Assembly: GCA_016932295.1 (NCBI GenBank)
Contig: JAFGDC010000520.1
Location: forward strand, 1-6,535
Length of the DNA: 6,535 bases
From: a candidate division CSSED10-310 bacterium
GTDB lineage: Bacteria; CSSED10-310; JAFGDC01
Direction of reading: 5' to 3'
Shown: positions 1 through 5,881 of the stretch, piece after piece
How the letters are laid out: each line of letters opens with the position of its first letter
Position numbering within the stretch: the stretch's first letter is position 1
Notes under the pieces: model-generated
What the model was told of the DNA's origin: nothing
What the model saw: only the letters and a program-made list of their open reading frames with translations
Databases searched by the model: none
Made by a program: the position numbers and the translations under genes

Positions 1-833
1 AGGTACTCTCCTATGCCGGGATCGGAAAACTTCCGTCCGATTTCATCAAGTTCCTCTTTGAAATATGGCCGGTAGTAGGCGAGTTCCATATCCCGCAGGT
101 CATATTGCAGTTTCCGGGATAACGAACGTATCTTGGTGATCCCCTCGCCCAGCAACCGGCGCATGGGCCAGACATCCTCCCGTAGCCGCTCCGCTTCAGC
201 GGCGGGAATTTTCCCCTCGTCCACCAGCACATCCAGTTGTTCAACGGGAATCGGCTTGTCTTCGAAAAGAGGAAACACATCCGGCTGCATGCCGCTCTCA
301 CTCTTTATCTGCACCATAGCGAAACCCTGCTTCGACACAGTCGCCTCTACGCCTCGCAAAATCTGCGTCTCCTGCTCCGCGTAGGCGGCCAGCAATTCCT
401 GTCGCCGCTCCTTCAATTCCTTTGCCTCGTTTTTTTCCGGTGCGGTGCGCAGAAAAAACTCCATGGCGTCGCGCAACGCTTCCGCTAACGCATGCCCGCG
501 ACCGGCGGAAAGCATGATCACGCGCGGCCTTTCCGGTTCCCGAAAGTTGTGCAGATAAAGCGTATCATCCGGCACCGCGGTGCCACGACCGAAACGCTCC
601 AGCAAGGACTTGATGATAGAGGTGCGGCCGGTGCCGGTAAGACCGATGACACAGATGTTATAGCCGGGCGCTTTGATTTCCAGGCCGAGTTTGATGGCAT
701 CCAGGGCTTGTTTCTGGCCGATGATTCCGGCCAACGGTTGGATTTCATCCGTGGTTTCAAATCCACAGCTTGCCGGATCGCATACCCAGCGGAGTTTTTC
801 CGGCGGCACCGCACGCGCACTGTAATCGACCAT
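1..833 (-). CDS. Lon-like ATP-dependent protease, AAA_32 type (N-terminal part, cut by window edge)
   Basis: This gene reads leftward off the window, so only the first 277 residues are visible. The N-terminus has the hallmarks of the AAA_32 Lon-related family: a PEKLRW segment (residues 11-16), a FETT segment (25-28), IIGQ (37-40), APGYN (55-59) and then a Walker A of the form GLTGTGRTS (64-72), where Arg replaces the usual Lys as is common in this family. Residues about 125-170 are Glu/Lys/Arg-rich and probably form the helical insertion that interrupts the ATPase domain. Family members are cytosolic, about 800 residues long, with a C-terminal S16 Ser-Lys protease domain that would lie outside the window, so proteolytic activity cannot be checked. 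The start at 833 is chosen because AGGAGGAG lies just upstream and the family N-terminus begins there. The frame stays open upstream to 1085, but ATGs at 1028 and 1031 have no ribosome-binding site. Confidence 0.9.
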   Translation of the reverse strand, partial: MVDYSARAVPPEKLRWVCDPASCGFETTDEIQPLAGIIGQKQALDAIKLGLEIKAPGYNICVIGLTGTGRTSIIKSLLERFGRGTAVPDDTLYLHNFREPERPRVIMLSAGRGHALAEALRDAMEFFLRTAPEKNEAKELKERRQELLAAYAEQETQILRGVEATVSKQGFAMVQIKSESGMQPDVFPLFEDKPIPVEQLDVLVDEGKIPAAEAERLREDVWPMRRLLGEGITKIRSLSRKLQYDLRDMELAYYRPYFKEELDEIGRKFSDPGIGEY

Positions 834-835
834 TT

Positions 836-843
836 CTCCTCCT
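836..843 (-). promoter_or_regulatory. Ribosome binding site of the Lon-like protease gene
   Basis: On the minus strand AGGAGGAG lies 2 nt before the ATG at 833; counted from its AGGAGG part the spacing is 4 nt. It decides the start against in-frame upstream ATGs at 1028 and 1031, which have no Shine-Dalgarno sequence. Confidence 0.75.
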
Positions 844-858
844 GGGCCCGAAGCCGCC

Positions 859-888
859 TGGAGCGCTGCACTCCACCCCGGCCCGGGG
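859..888 (-). repeat. Two adjacent inverted repeats in the protease gene leader
   Basis: Two inverted repeats abut. At 859-875, TGGAG and CTCCA flank a 7-nt centre, and a G-U pair could extend the RNA stem. At 876-888, CCCCGG and CCGGGG flank a single base; as RNA this would form at least a 4-bp CCCC/GGGG stem with a 5-nt loop. Both fall between the predicted transcription start (about 896) and the ribosome binding site, so the leader mRNA should be strongly folded just upstream of the Shine-Dalgarno. A regulatory role is inference; there is no U-tract, so it is not a standard terminator. Confidence 0.45.
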
Positions 889-902
889 CTAAACTGCGGC
901 GC

Positions 903-908
903 ATTATA
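903..908 (-). promoter_or_regulatory. Putative -10 box for the Lon-like protease gene
   Basis: The minus strand reads a perfect TATAAT here, about 70 nt before the start codon. At 17-nt spacing the -35 position (926-931) reads TGGTGA, only 3 of 6 matches to TTGACA, and there is no TG extension. The promoter could be activator dependent or use an alternative sigma factor. Transcription would start near 896 and give a leader of about 60 nt. Confidence 0.4.
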
Positions 909-1197
909 GTATATGTCGGCGGCAGTCACCAGGGGCAGGATTCCCGTCGGCCCCCGGCCTCTCCATACCCTATGCCGGTTCCTGCTGGCCGGCAAGTCCA
1001 ACTCCAGGGTCGTGTTTTCCCCTGTCATCATGCAACCAGCCGCAGTTGATAGTAAGATGCAGAACAAAGCGATAAACACAAATCGTCACCGGCAATCCAT
1101 AAAAGGCTTACGGGACCTTGCGGTACGATGAATCGATAACTGAATCCCGGAGCTGCCCGCGCACTACAGGCGACCCGCGGGACGATCACCCGATTTC

Positions 1198-1211
1198 ATG
1201 ATCCGGATCAT
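1198..1211. promoter_or_regulatory. 14-bp perfect palindrome, possible operator
   Basis: ATGATCCGGATCAT is identical to its reverse complement over all 14 bases and stops being symmetric immediately outside. It sits 69 nt upstream of the -35 box of the transporter promoter, in otherwise non-coding DNA. Such symmetry and position suit a dimeric regulator. It does not resemble the MetJ box, and I cannot name a binding protein. Apart from this and the listed sites, I see no gene or RNA in 1080-1378. Confidence 0.35.
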
Positions 1212-1280
1212 ACGCCGGACCACGAACCGTGCGACACGCCTCCTAATCACAGGCGGTGGATTTGGGGCGTTCCCGGATCG

Positions 1281-1310
1281 TTGACATCGGTGGATATGCC
1301 GTACTATTAT
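1281..1310 (+). promoter_or_regulatory. Sigma70-type promoter of the transporter operon
   Basis: A perfect TTGACA (1281-1286) is followed after 18 nt by TATTAT (1305-1310), which matches TATAAT at 5 of 6 positions. Transcription should begin near 1317, giving a leader of about 60 nt. That is too short for a SAM riboswitch, and I see none. The transporter's ribosome binding site is AAGGAA at 1367-1372, 6 nt before the ATG. Confidence 0.65.
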
Positions 1311-1378
1311 TGTAACTTAATCATACCCAGACCAATCGGCGGCTCCGGAGGCGGTCGAATCAGTATAAGGAACGCACC

Positions 1379-2857
1379 ATGGCAGAAACTCGTGAGTATT
1401 GGAACAGCCGGGCGGGCTTCATCGTCGCGGCGATTGGATCGGCGGTAGGCCTCGGAAATGTCTGGCGGTTTCCCTACGTGTGTTACAAGTACGGCGGTGG
1501 CGCTTTTCTCATCCCCTATTTCATCGCCCTGGTCACCACCGGCATTCCCCTGATGATTCTGGAGTACGGCATCGGCCAGATGGTCGCCAAGGGCGCTCCT
1601 CAAGTCTTTCACAGCATCCGTAAGCATTTCGAATGGCTCGGCTGGACAGCGGTGCTGCTCTCCGGCGTGGTGGTATTCTACTACTCCGCCGTGATGGCAT
1701 GGTGCTTCGATTATCTCTACCATGCCGTTTCACTCGCCTGGGGTGATGATGCACAGACGTTCTTCTTTCAGAAGTCCCTGCAGATCACCAACGGGCCCGG
1801 TGAACTGGGGGGCATCGTGTGGCCCATCTTCCTCGGCCTCCTCCTTACCTGGATCTCTATTTTCCTGATCATCTACAAGGGAGTGAAGGCGGTGGGAAAA
1901 GTGGTGATGATCACCGTGCCGCTGCCGGTATTGATTCTCGGAATATTCGTGCTGCGCGGCGTGACGCTGCCCGGCGCCGCCGACGGTCTGGCCTACTATC
2001 TCACTCCCGACTTCAAAGCGCTGCTGGATCCGGAAGTCTGGCTGGCGGCCTATTCCCAGATATTCTTTTCACTCAGCCTGGCCTTCGGCGTTCTCATCGC
2101 CTATGCAAGCTATCTCCCCAGGAACAAGGACACGGCCAACAGCGCCTTCATCACCAGCTTTGCCAACTGCGGCACAAGTTTCTTCGCCGGTTTCGCCGTC
2201 TTCTCGGCGCTGGGCTTCCTGGCGCACGTCAAGGGCGTGTCCGTTGACAAGGTCATCGCGGACGGACCTGGCCTGGCCTTCATCACCTACCCCACCATCA
2301 TCTCCAACCTGCCCTTCTGGTCGATCGGTTTCGGCGTACTGTTCTTCCTCATGCTGCTCACTCTCGGCATTGACTCGGCCTTCAGCCTGGTGGAAGGCAT
2401 CGTGGCCGGCGTCGCCGATGAATGGCACCTGAACAAGGCTCGTGTGACCACGGCGGTCTGCGTGGTGGGTTTCGCCGGAGGCATCATCTTCACCACCGGC
2501 GCCGGGCTCTACTGGCTGGATATCGTCGACCATTTCATCCTCCAGTTCGGTCTGCCGGTCATCGGCATCGTGGAATGTATCTTCGTCGGTTACTTCTTCG
2601 ATTCAAAACGACTCAGAACGCACATCAACATGCACTCGGAAATCAAGATAGGACTGTGGTGGGACATCTGCATCAAGTACGTCACGCCCATCCTCCTCGG
2701 GGTCATGTTTCTCAAGAACCTTTATGAAAGCATGAAAACGCCGTACGAAGGCTACCCCCAATGGGCGTTGTTCGTGGGTGGCTGGCTGGTGGTCATCATC
2801 ATTTTCATCGGCGGAGTAGTGCTCATGAAACTATCCAAGACCGAAGGAGATCGCTGA
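1379..2857 (+). CDS. Sodium-dependent amino-acid transporter, NSS/SLC6 family (LeuT fold, MetP-like)
   Basis: This 492-residue inner-membrane symporter imports an amino acid using the sodium gradient. TM1 carries AVGLGNVWRFPY (22-33) and numbers exactly like LeuT, with Asn27 and Arg30 at the sodium and gating positions. Gly24 replaces the Asp of biogenic-amine carriers, so the substrate is probably an amino acid with a free carboxylate. The unwound TM6 is SQIFFSLSLAFG (226-237) and TM8 holds GIDSAFSLVE (330-339), with Asp332 and Ser333 at the second sodium site. Tyr47, Gln227, Ser231, Asn263 and Ser267 match the chloride site of serotonin-type carriers. The C-terminus continues through two further hydrophobic segments (about 433-447 and 462-484), giving 12 helices. 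A MetS-like small subunit gene begins 1 nt after the stop, as in MetPS methionine/alanine importers. The family is certain; the substrate is inferred. Confidence 0.96.
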   Translation: MAETREYWNSRAGFIVAAIGSAVGLGNVWRFPYVCYKYGGGAFLIPYFIALVTTGIPLMILEYGIGQMVAKGAPQVFHSIRKHFEWLGWTAVLLSGVVVFYYSAVMAWCFDYLYHAVSLAWGDDAQTFFFQKSLQITNGPGELGGIVWPIFLGLLLTWISIFLIIYKGVKAVGKVVMITVPLPVLILGIFVLRGVTLPGAADGLAYYLTPDFKALLDPEVWLAAYSQIFFSLSLAFGVLIAYASYLPRNKDTANSAFITSFANCGTSFFAGFAVFSALGFLAHVKGVSVDKVIADGPGLAFITYPTIISNLPFWSIGFGVLFFLMLLTLGIDSAFSLVEGIVAGVADEWHLNKARVTTAVCVVGFAGGIIFTTGAGLYWLDIVDHFILQFGLPVIGIVECIFVGYFFDSKRLRTHINMHSEIKIGLWWDICIKYVTPILLGVMFLKNLYESMKTPYEGYPQWALFVGGWLVVIIIFIGGVVLMKLSKTEGDR

Positions 2858-2858
2858 A

Positions 2859-2957
2859 ATGCCCCTTTCAGCCTGGATCATGCTCATCATCGGCTGCCTG
2901 CTGCTGTATGGCGGCCTGGGCATCTGCCTGGTCATCGCCTCCCGCGGCCGCAACTGA
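2859..2957 (+). CDS. metS: MetS-family small subunit of the NSS transporter
   Basis: This short gene encodes only 32 residues: a start MPLSAWIM, one hydrophobic helix (about 5-27) containing a GGLGIC turn, and a basic end ASRGRN. A single-helix protein of about 30-40 residues placed directly after an NSS transporter gene is the signature of the MetS (methionine/alanine importer small subunit) family. In Corynebacterium glutamicum the equivalent protein is needed for uptake by the MetP carrier. The start has a good AAGGAG (2844-2849) 9 nt upstream, located inside the end of the transporter gene, and only 1 nt separates the two genes, so they should be translated together in fixed ratio. The predicted place is the inner membrane, bound to the transporter. 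Confidence 0.85.
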   Translation: MPLSAWIMLIIGCLLLYGGLGICLVIASRGRN

Positions 2958-2972
2958 ACAGAGAAACCGTTC

Positions 2973-3338
2973 GTGGCCTTGGGACGATACCGCGATACGG
3001 GGACGGGGAACAGCCGGCCACAATCGTCGGAATTCGCGGTGCGGCTTGCGTATCTCGTCCCCACCGCAGACATTCAATACATTTCATGGATCCTCCAGTC
3101 CCATGACGGACTGGCTGTTCTGGAAACCATCGATGCCGCCCGCGGCGAAGTGGTGCTGCATACGACCGGGTGCTGCGCGGAGGCGGTCCGCCTGCTGATG
3201 GAAGCGCTGGGTCGCGAGCTGGGGCGGGAGGTGCGGTTATTGTCGCAGGCCGTAGTTGTAGAAGATGAAAACTCCGTACACCACGAAGACCGCGCAGAAT
3301 ATGGGACCGGCCAGGGCGGCGGTCACTCCCACCACTGA
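2973..3338 (+). CDS. Small DUF4911-like protein, third gene of the transporter operon
   Basis: The product has 121 residues. The part from about 22 to 90 resembles DUF4911 as I remember it: a beta strand (VRLAYLVP), a helix with DIQYISWILQSHDGLA (33-48), a strand with ETIDAARGEVVLHT (51-64) and a helix AEAVRLLMEALGREL (69-83). That alternation suggests a small alpha/beta domain with no catalytic residues I can name. It has no signal peptide or membrane helix. A Cys pair (67-68) and a His-rich end (GGGHSHH) are visible, but the tail after residue 90 lies opposite the minus-strand gene and may be incidental. The start is a GTG 15 nt after metS with only a weak AGAGAA before it; a later GTG at codon 23 is possible. 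The spacing puts it in the transporter operon. Its function is unknown. Confidence 0.6.
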   Translation: MALGRYRDTGTGNSRPQSSEFAVRLAYLVPTADIQYISWILQSHDGLAVLETIDAARGEVVLHTTGCCAEAVRLLMEALGRELGREVRLLSQAVVVEDENSVHHEDRAEYGTGQGGGHSHH

Positions 3339-3497
3339 CTCGAGGAGCTGCCCGGTTTCCAGCATGATCACCCCCAGAAGCATGTACTTCATGCCGTCGA
3401 CCTTAGCCTGGAGAGCCGCGATCCGCCGTTCCCGCTCCGCACATTCCCGGTCACGAGTCTGATCGTCCCGGGTTGTCTCCGCATGGCCGTCGTTCAT
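3237..3497 (-). CDS. Small membrane protein coupled to the beta-CASP RNase gene
   Basis: The 86-residue product belongs to no family I recognise. Residues 1-36 are highly charged (Asp, Glu, Arg), with a likely amphipathic or coiled-coil helix at about 17-35 (ECAERERRIAALQAKVDGMK). Two hydrophobic segments follow: about 37-58, which contains Glu47, Gln50 and Glu53 and so may be amphipathic, and a clear membrane helix at 61-81 rich in aromatic and aliphatic residues, ending FIFYNYGLRQ. The predicted place is the inner membrane with the charged N-terminus in the cytosol. The start codon lies 2 nt after the stop of the upstream RNase gene, with no strong Shine-Dalgarno, so translation is probably coupled. 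Its last 102 bp overlap the end of the DUF4911-like gene on the other strand. The membrane topology supports it being real; its function is unknown. Confidence 0.65.
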   Translation of the reverse strand: MNDGHAETTRDDQTRDRECAERERRIAALQAKVDGMKYMLLGVIMLETGQLLESVVGVTAALAGPIFCAVFVVYGVFIFYNYGLRQ

Positions 3498-3499
3498 TC

Positions 3500-4900
3500 T
3501 CAGAGTTCCACTTCCTGTTTGTATTCGGGGATCAGCGTACGCATTCCCAGGTGCTCTCCAACAGCGGCAGCGAGGGCTTGCGCTGAACGCGGTTCACCAT
3601 GTGTGATGAATGTGAGTGCGGGTTTCTTCTCCATACGCCCGAGCCAGGCAAGCAGTTCGTTTTTATCGGCATGGGCCGAGAAACCGTGGATAGAGGCGAT
3701 TTCCGCACGAACCGGGACATAACGACCGTGTATTTTGATTTCCTCGGCGCCATCCAGTAGAAGTCTGCCGCGCGTGCCTTCCGCCTGGAAGCCCACGAAC
3801 AGGATGGTGTTCTGCTTGTAGGGCAGACGTTGCGTCAGGTGATGCAGGATACGGCCGCCGGTGGCCATGCCGCTGGCCGAGATGATGACGGCGCCGCCGC
3901 GGATATCATTCAACGCGCGCGACTCATCCCGACTGCGCCGTATATCCAACCGGTCCGGGGAGAGTGGTGCCACGCCCTGCTCCATGAGCATGCGGGTTTC
4001 CGCATCCAGGTACGAGGCGAACTCCTTGTACAACATTGTGACATCGATCGCCATAGGGCTGTCGATGTAGACCGGCAGGCGTGGTATGGCCCCCTCGTCC
4101 TCCAATTCACGGATAACGTAAAGGATGGTCTGGGTACGACCCACCGCGAAAGCAGGAATCACCACTACGCCGTCTCGTTCCATGGTCCGCGTGATCACGT
4201 CCCGCAATGCCGTCTTGGAATCTCCGTCATCATGGCTGCGATCACCGTACGTGGACTCCACGATAAGATAATCCGCTTTTTCCGGAGACGGTGGATCCGG
4301 CATAACCGGTGACCCATATCTCCCCACGTCTCCGGAAGCGATCAGTTTCGTCGTCTTTCCATCACTCTCGATGTCGATCTCGAGATATGCAGCGCCGAGA
4401 ATGTGCCCATTGGCGTGGAACCGGATCTTGAACCCGCGGCCGATCTCCAGAACCTCGTCATATGGAAACGCCCGCACCTGTTTGAGACATTTTTCCGCAT
4501 CCTTGATAGTGTACAACGGCAAGGCCGGGGAATGCTTGGAGAATCCCTTGTTGTTGGCGTAGCTGGCGGCTTCCTCCTGCAGGTAGGCGGAATCCAGGAG
4601 CAGGATTTCCAGCAGCTTCGCGGTGGAGGGCGTGCAGTAAATCGGACTCTGGAATCCCGTCCGGCTGAGGCGCGGCAGGTAACCGCTGTGATCGATATGG
4701 GCATGGGTAAGGATCACTGCCCCGATGGACATGGGATCCACTGGCAGCGCTTCCCAGTTCAGCAATCGCAATCGTTTAAGGCCCTGAAACAGTCCGCAGT
4801 CGATCATGATGCGGTCATCCACCTTGGGACCACGGGTGAGCACGTACTTCGAGCCGGTGACGGTGCCGGTGGCGCCGTAAAAACCAAGTCGTATGGACAT
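3500..4900 (-). CDS. Beta-CASP family metallo-ribonuclease (CPSF-73/Ysh1-like MBL-fold hydrolase)
   Basis: This 466-residue cytosolic enzyme is predicted to cut or trim RNA with two zinc ions. All metallo-beta-lactamase motifs are present: Asp34 (IDCGLFQG), HAHIDHSG at 66-73 with His66, His68, Asp70 and His71, His166 (NGHILGA) and Asp191 (SGDVG). The inserted beta-CASP domain shows motif A with Glu215 (VESTYGDR), PAFAVGRTQ (249-257) and SASGMATGGR (341-350). The RNA-specificity end has HGFSAHAD (405-412) and His434 (THGE). The order is lactamase_B, beta-CASP, RMMBL, at the usual length for bacterial CPSF-73-like nucleases, which are shorter than RNase J. I start at 4900 because AAGGAGG lies 9 nt upstream and the family begins with a strand like IRLGFYGATGTVTGS. 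A longer frame reaching 4993 would run through the promoter. The RNA substrate cannot be read from the sequence. Confidence 0.95.
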   Translation of the reverse strand: MSIRLGFYGATGTVTGSKYVLTRGPKVDDRIMIDCGLFQGLKRLRLLNWEALPVDPMSIGAVILTHAHIDHSGYLPRLSRTGFQSPIYCTPSTAKLLEILLLDSAYLQEEAASYANNKGFSKHSPALPLYTIKDAEKCLKQVRAFPYDEVLEIGRGFKIRFHANGHILGAAYLEIDIESDGKTTKLIASGDVGRYGSPVMPDPPSPEKADYLIVESTYGDRSHDDGDSKTALRDVITRTMERDGVVVIPAFAVGRTQTILYVIRELEDEGAIPRLPVYIDSPMAIDVTMLYKEFASYLDAETRMLMEQGVAPLSPDRLDIRRSRDESRALNDIRGGAVIISASGMATGGRILHHLTQRLPYKQNTILFVGFQAEGTRGRLLLDGAEEIKIHGRYVPVRAEIASIHGFSAHADKNELLAWLGRMEKKPALTFITHGEPRSAQALAAAVGEHLGMRTLIPEYKQEVEL

Positions 4901-4909
4901 TTCTTTCCC

Positions 4910-4916
4910 CCTCCTT
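4910..4916 (-). promoter_or_regulatory. Ribosome binding site of the beta-CASP RNase gene
   Basis: The minus strand reads AAGGAGG, 9 nt before the ATG at 4900. It settles the start against the in-frame ATG at 4993. Confidence 0.75.
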
Positions 4917-4931
4917 GATAAACGGTCTCTA

Positions 4932-4940
4932 TTTATACCA
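4932..4940 (-). promoter_or_regulatory. Extended -10 promoter of the RNase gene
   Basis: The minus strand reads TGG followed directly by TATAAA, a TGn-extended -10 element. No good -35 is seen (at 18-nt spacing CTGTGA, 3 of 6 matches), which extended -10 promoters tolerate. Transcription would start near 4925, leaving a leader of about 25 nt that holds the AAGGAGG site. Confidence 0.5.
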
Positions 4941-5021
4941 CAGACATCGCCGGGATCACAGGGTGCAATAAGGCTGCCGACCGTGGCATCCATAGCGTTG
5001 GATTCGGGCCGGATGATGAAA

Positions 5022-5051
5022 TTGACAGCGAACGTTTACGGTCTGTACGAT
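5022..5051 (+). promoter_or_regulatory. Promoter of the SDR gene, probably giving a leaderless mRNA
   Basis: A perfect TTGACA (5022-5027) is followed after 18 nt by TACGAT (5046-5051), 4 of 6 matches to TATAAT. The normal 6-8 nt distance to the transcription start lands on 5057-5059, which is the start codon itself. No Shine-Dalgarno is present in the 20 nt before that ATG. Confidence 0.5.
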
Positions 5052-5058
5052 TCGAACC

Positions 5059-5832
5059 ATGACACCGCCGCATGAAAACCATGACCTTACCGGCCGCACC
5101 GCTCTCATCACCGGGGCGGGCCGCGGTCTGGGTCGTGCCATCGCGCTTGCCGCCGCGGGTGCAGGCGCCCGGCTCGCGCTCGTCGCCCGGAGTAAGGCCG
5201 ACCTCATGGACACGGCATCACTGGCCGAAGCATCCGGCGCCGCGGTGCTGCCTTTGGCCATCGACATCTCCAAGCCCGACAACATTCATTATTGTATGCA
5301 ATCCATCATCCGCCGCTTCGGCGATCTGGACATTCTTGTCAATAACGCTGCGGTCCTCGGCCCCCTTGACTACCTCACCGATGCCCACCTGCGGGATTGG
5401 CACGCGGTCATGGACACCAACCTCACCAGCCCTTTCCTTTTCGCGCAACTTGCCGCCCGGCGGATGATAATGCTCCGCCGCGGATGGATCCTCAACCTGG
5501 TGTCCGAATGGGCGGTTACCCCACGGCCTCGGTTCGGCCTTTACTCCATTGGTAAGGCGGGATTGACCCAGATGACCAGGATTCTGGCCGTCGAACTGGC
5601 ACCCTTCGACATCCTCGTCAATGGTCTCGATCCAGGCTTAATGGATACTGATCTTCGGCGGGAAGCCACCCTGGCGCTGGAATCATCAGCCGATTCAACC
5701 GAGGCAGCCGCCTGTTTGCAGGAACCCGCTGAGATCGCCGCCGCCGCTCTCTACCTTATCTCCTCCGAGGTGTGCTGCACCGGGGAAATCGGTTCGGCGG
5801 CGTATTTCATTGACAAACGCGATCGATCGTAG
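5059..5832 (+). CDS. SDR-family NAD(P)-dependent oxidoreductase
   Basis: This is a 257-residue cytosolic classical short-chain dehydrogenase/reductase. The Rossmann nucleotide-binding motif TGAGRGLG is at 18-25. Arg44 after the second strand (LVARSK) favours NADP(H), and Asp69 lies at the adenine contact. NNAA is at 95-98, and the catalytic set is Asn121, Ser149, Tyr162 and Lys166 (YSIGK). The usual DPG turn (191-193) follows. Every residue needed for activity is present and the length is normal. The substrate is unknown: classical SDRs act on sterols, sugars, acyl-ACP and many other carbonyls, and nothing here narrows the choice. The C-terminus is short and charged (IDKRDRS). The ATG at 5059 suits the family but has no Shine-Dalgarno. 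The homocysteine methyltransferase gene follows after 49 nt with no terminator between, so they may share a transcript. Confidence 0.93.
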   Translation: MTPPHENHDLTGRTALITGAGRGLGRAIALAAAGAGARLALVARSKADLMDTASLAEASGAAVLPLAIDISKPDNIHYCMQSIIRRFGDLDILVNNAAVLGPLDYLTDAHLRDWHAVMDTNLTSPFLFAQLAARRMIMLRRGWILNLVSEWAVTPRPRFGLYSIGKAGLTQMTRILAVELAPFDILVNGLDPGLMDTDLRREATLALESSADSTEAAACLQEPAEIAAAALYLISSEVCCTGEIGSAAYFIDKRDRS

Positions 5833-5881
5833 TGCAAATAGAGAACTGTTTTCGCGAGATTCCACGAAACGAGGTGAGACC

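Larger units (their letters stand above)
834..1079 (-). other. Open frame with lipoprotein-like signal, in frame with the protease gene; doubtful
   Basis: The protease frame has no stop codon between its ATG at 833 and a TGA at 1086-1088. A GTG at 1077-1079, with GGTGA 6 nt before it, would begin a hydrophobic stretch FIALFCILLSTAAGC followed by MMTGE, resembling a lipoprotein signal peptide with a weak lipobox (AAGC, Cys at residue 16). The following 65 codons look like no family I know and run straight into the protease. A lipid-anchored Lon-like protease would be surprising because these enzymes work in the cytosol. More likely this is chance, or the remnant of a small lipoprotein gene that has lost its stop. 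The -10 box and leader repeats listed for the protease lie inside it. Confidence 0.2.

Noticed and set aside
492..1049. Plus-strand open frame of 185 codons
   Set aside because: It lies opposite the Lon-like protease gene and its upstream region. Its protein has no recognisable motif, whereas the other strand shows clear family motifs.
913..1131. Plus-strand open frame of 72 codons in the gap before the transporter
   Set aside because: There is no good ribosome binding site, no hydrophobic or domain pattern, and an arginine-rich composition typical of chance frames in GC-rich DNA.
1311..1378. SAM or other methionine riboswitch before the transporter
   Set aside because: The predicted leader is about 60 nt, too short, and no SAM-riboswitch core was seen.
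2069..2533. Minus-strand open frame of 154 codons inside the transporter gene
   Set aside because: It is an antisense shadow of a well-conserved NSS transporter and matches no known family.
3830..4312. Plus-strand open frame of 160 codons
   Set aside because: It is an antisense shadow of the beta-CASP RNase, which has all its catalytic motifs on the minus strand.
4403..4918. Plus-strand open frame of 171 codons
   Set aside because: It is antisense to the RNase N-terminal half and covers that gene's ribosome binding site; it has no recognisable motif.
4901..4993. 31-residue N-terminal extension of the RNase from an ATG at 4993
   Set aside because: It would span the extended -10 promoter and the AAGGAGG site, and family members begin near the ATG at 4900.
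5841..5870. Possible terminator hairpin between the SDR and methyltransferase genes
   Set aside because: Only an imperfect GTTTTCG / CGAAAC pairing with no T-tract, too weak to call a terminator.
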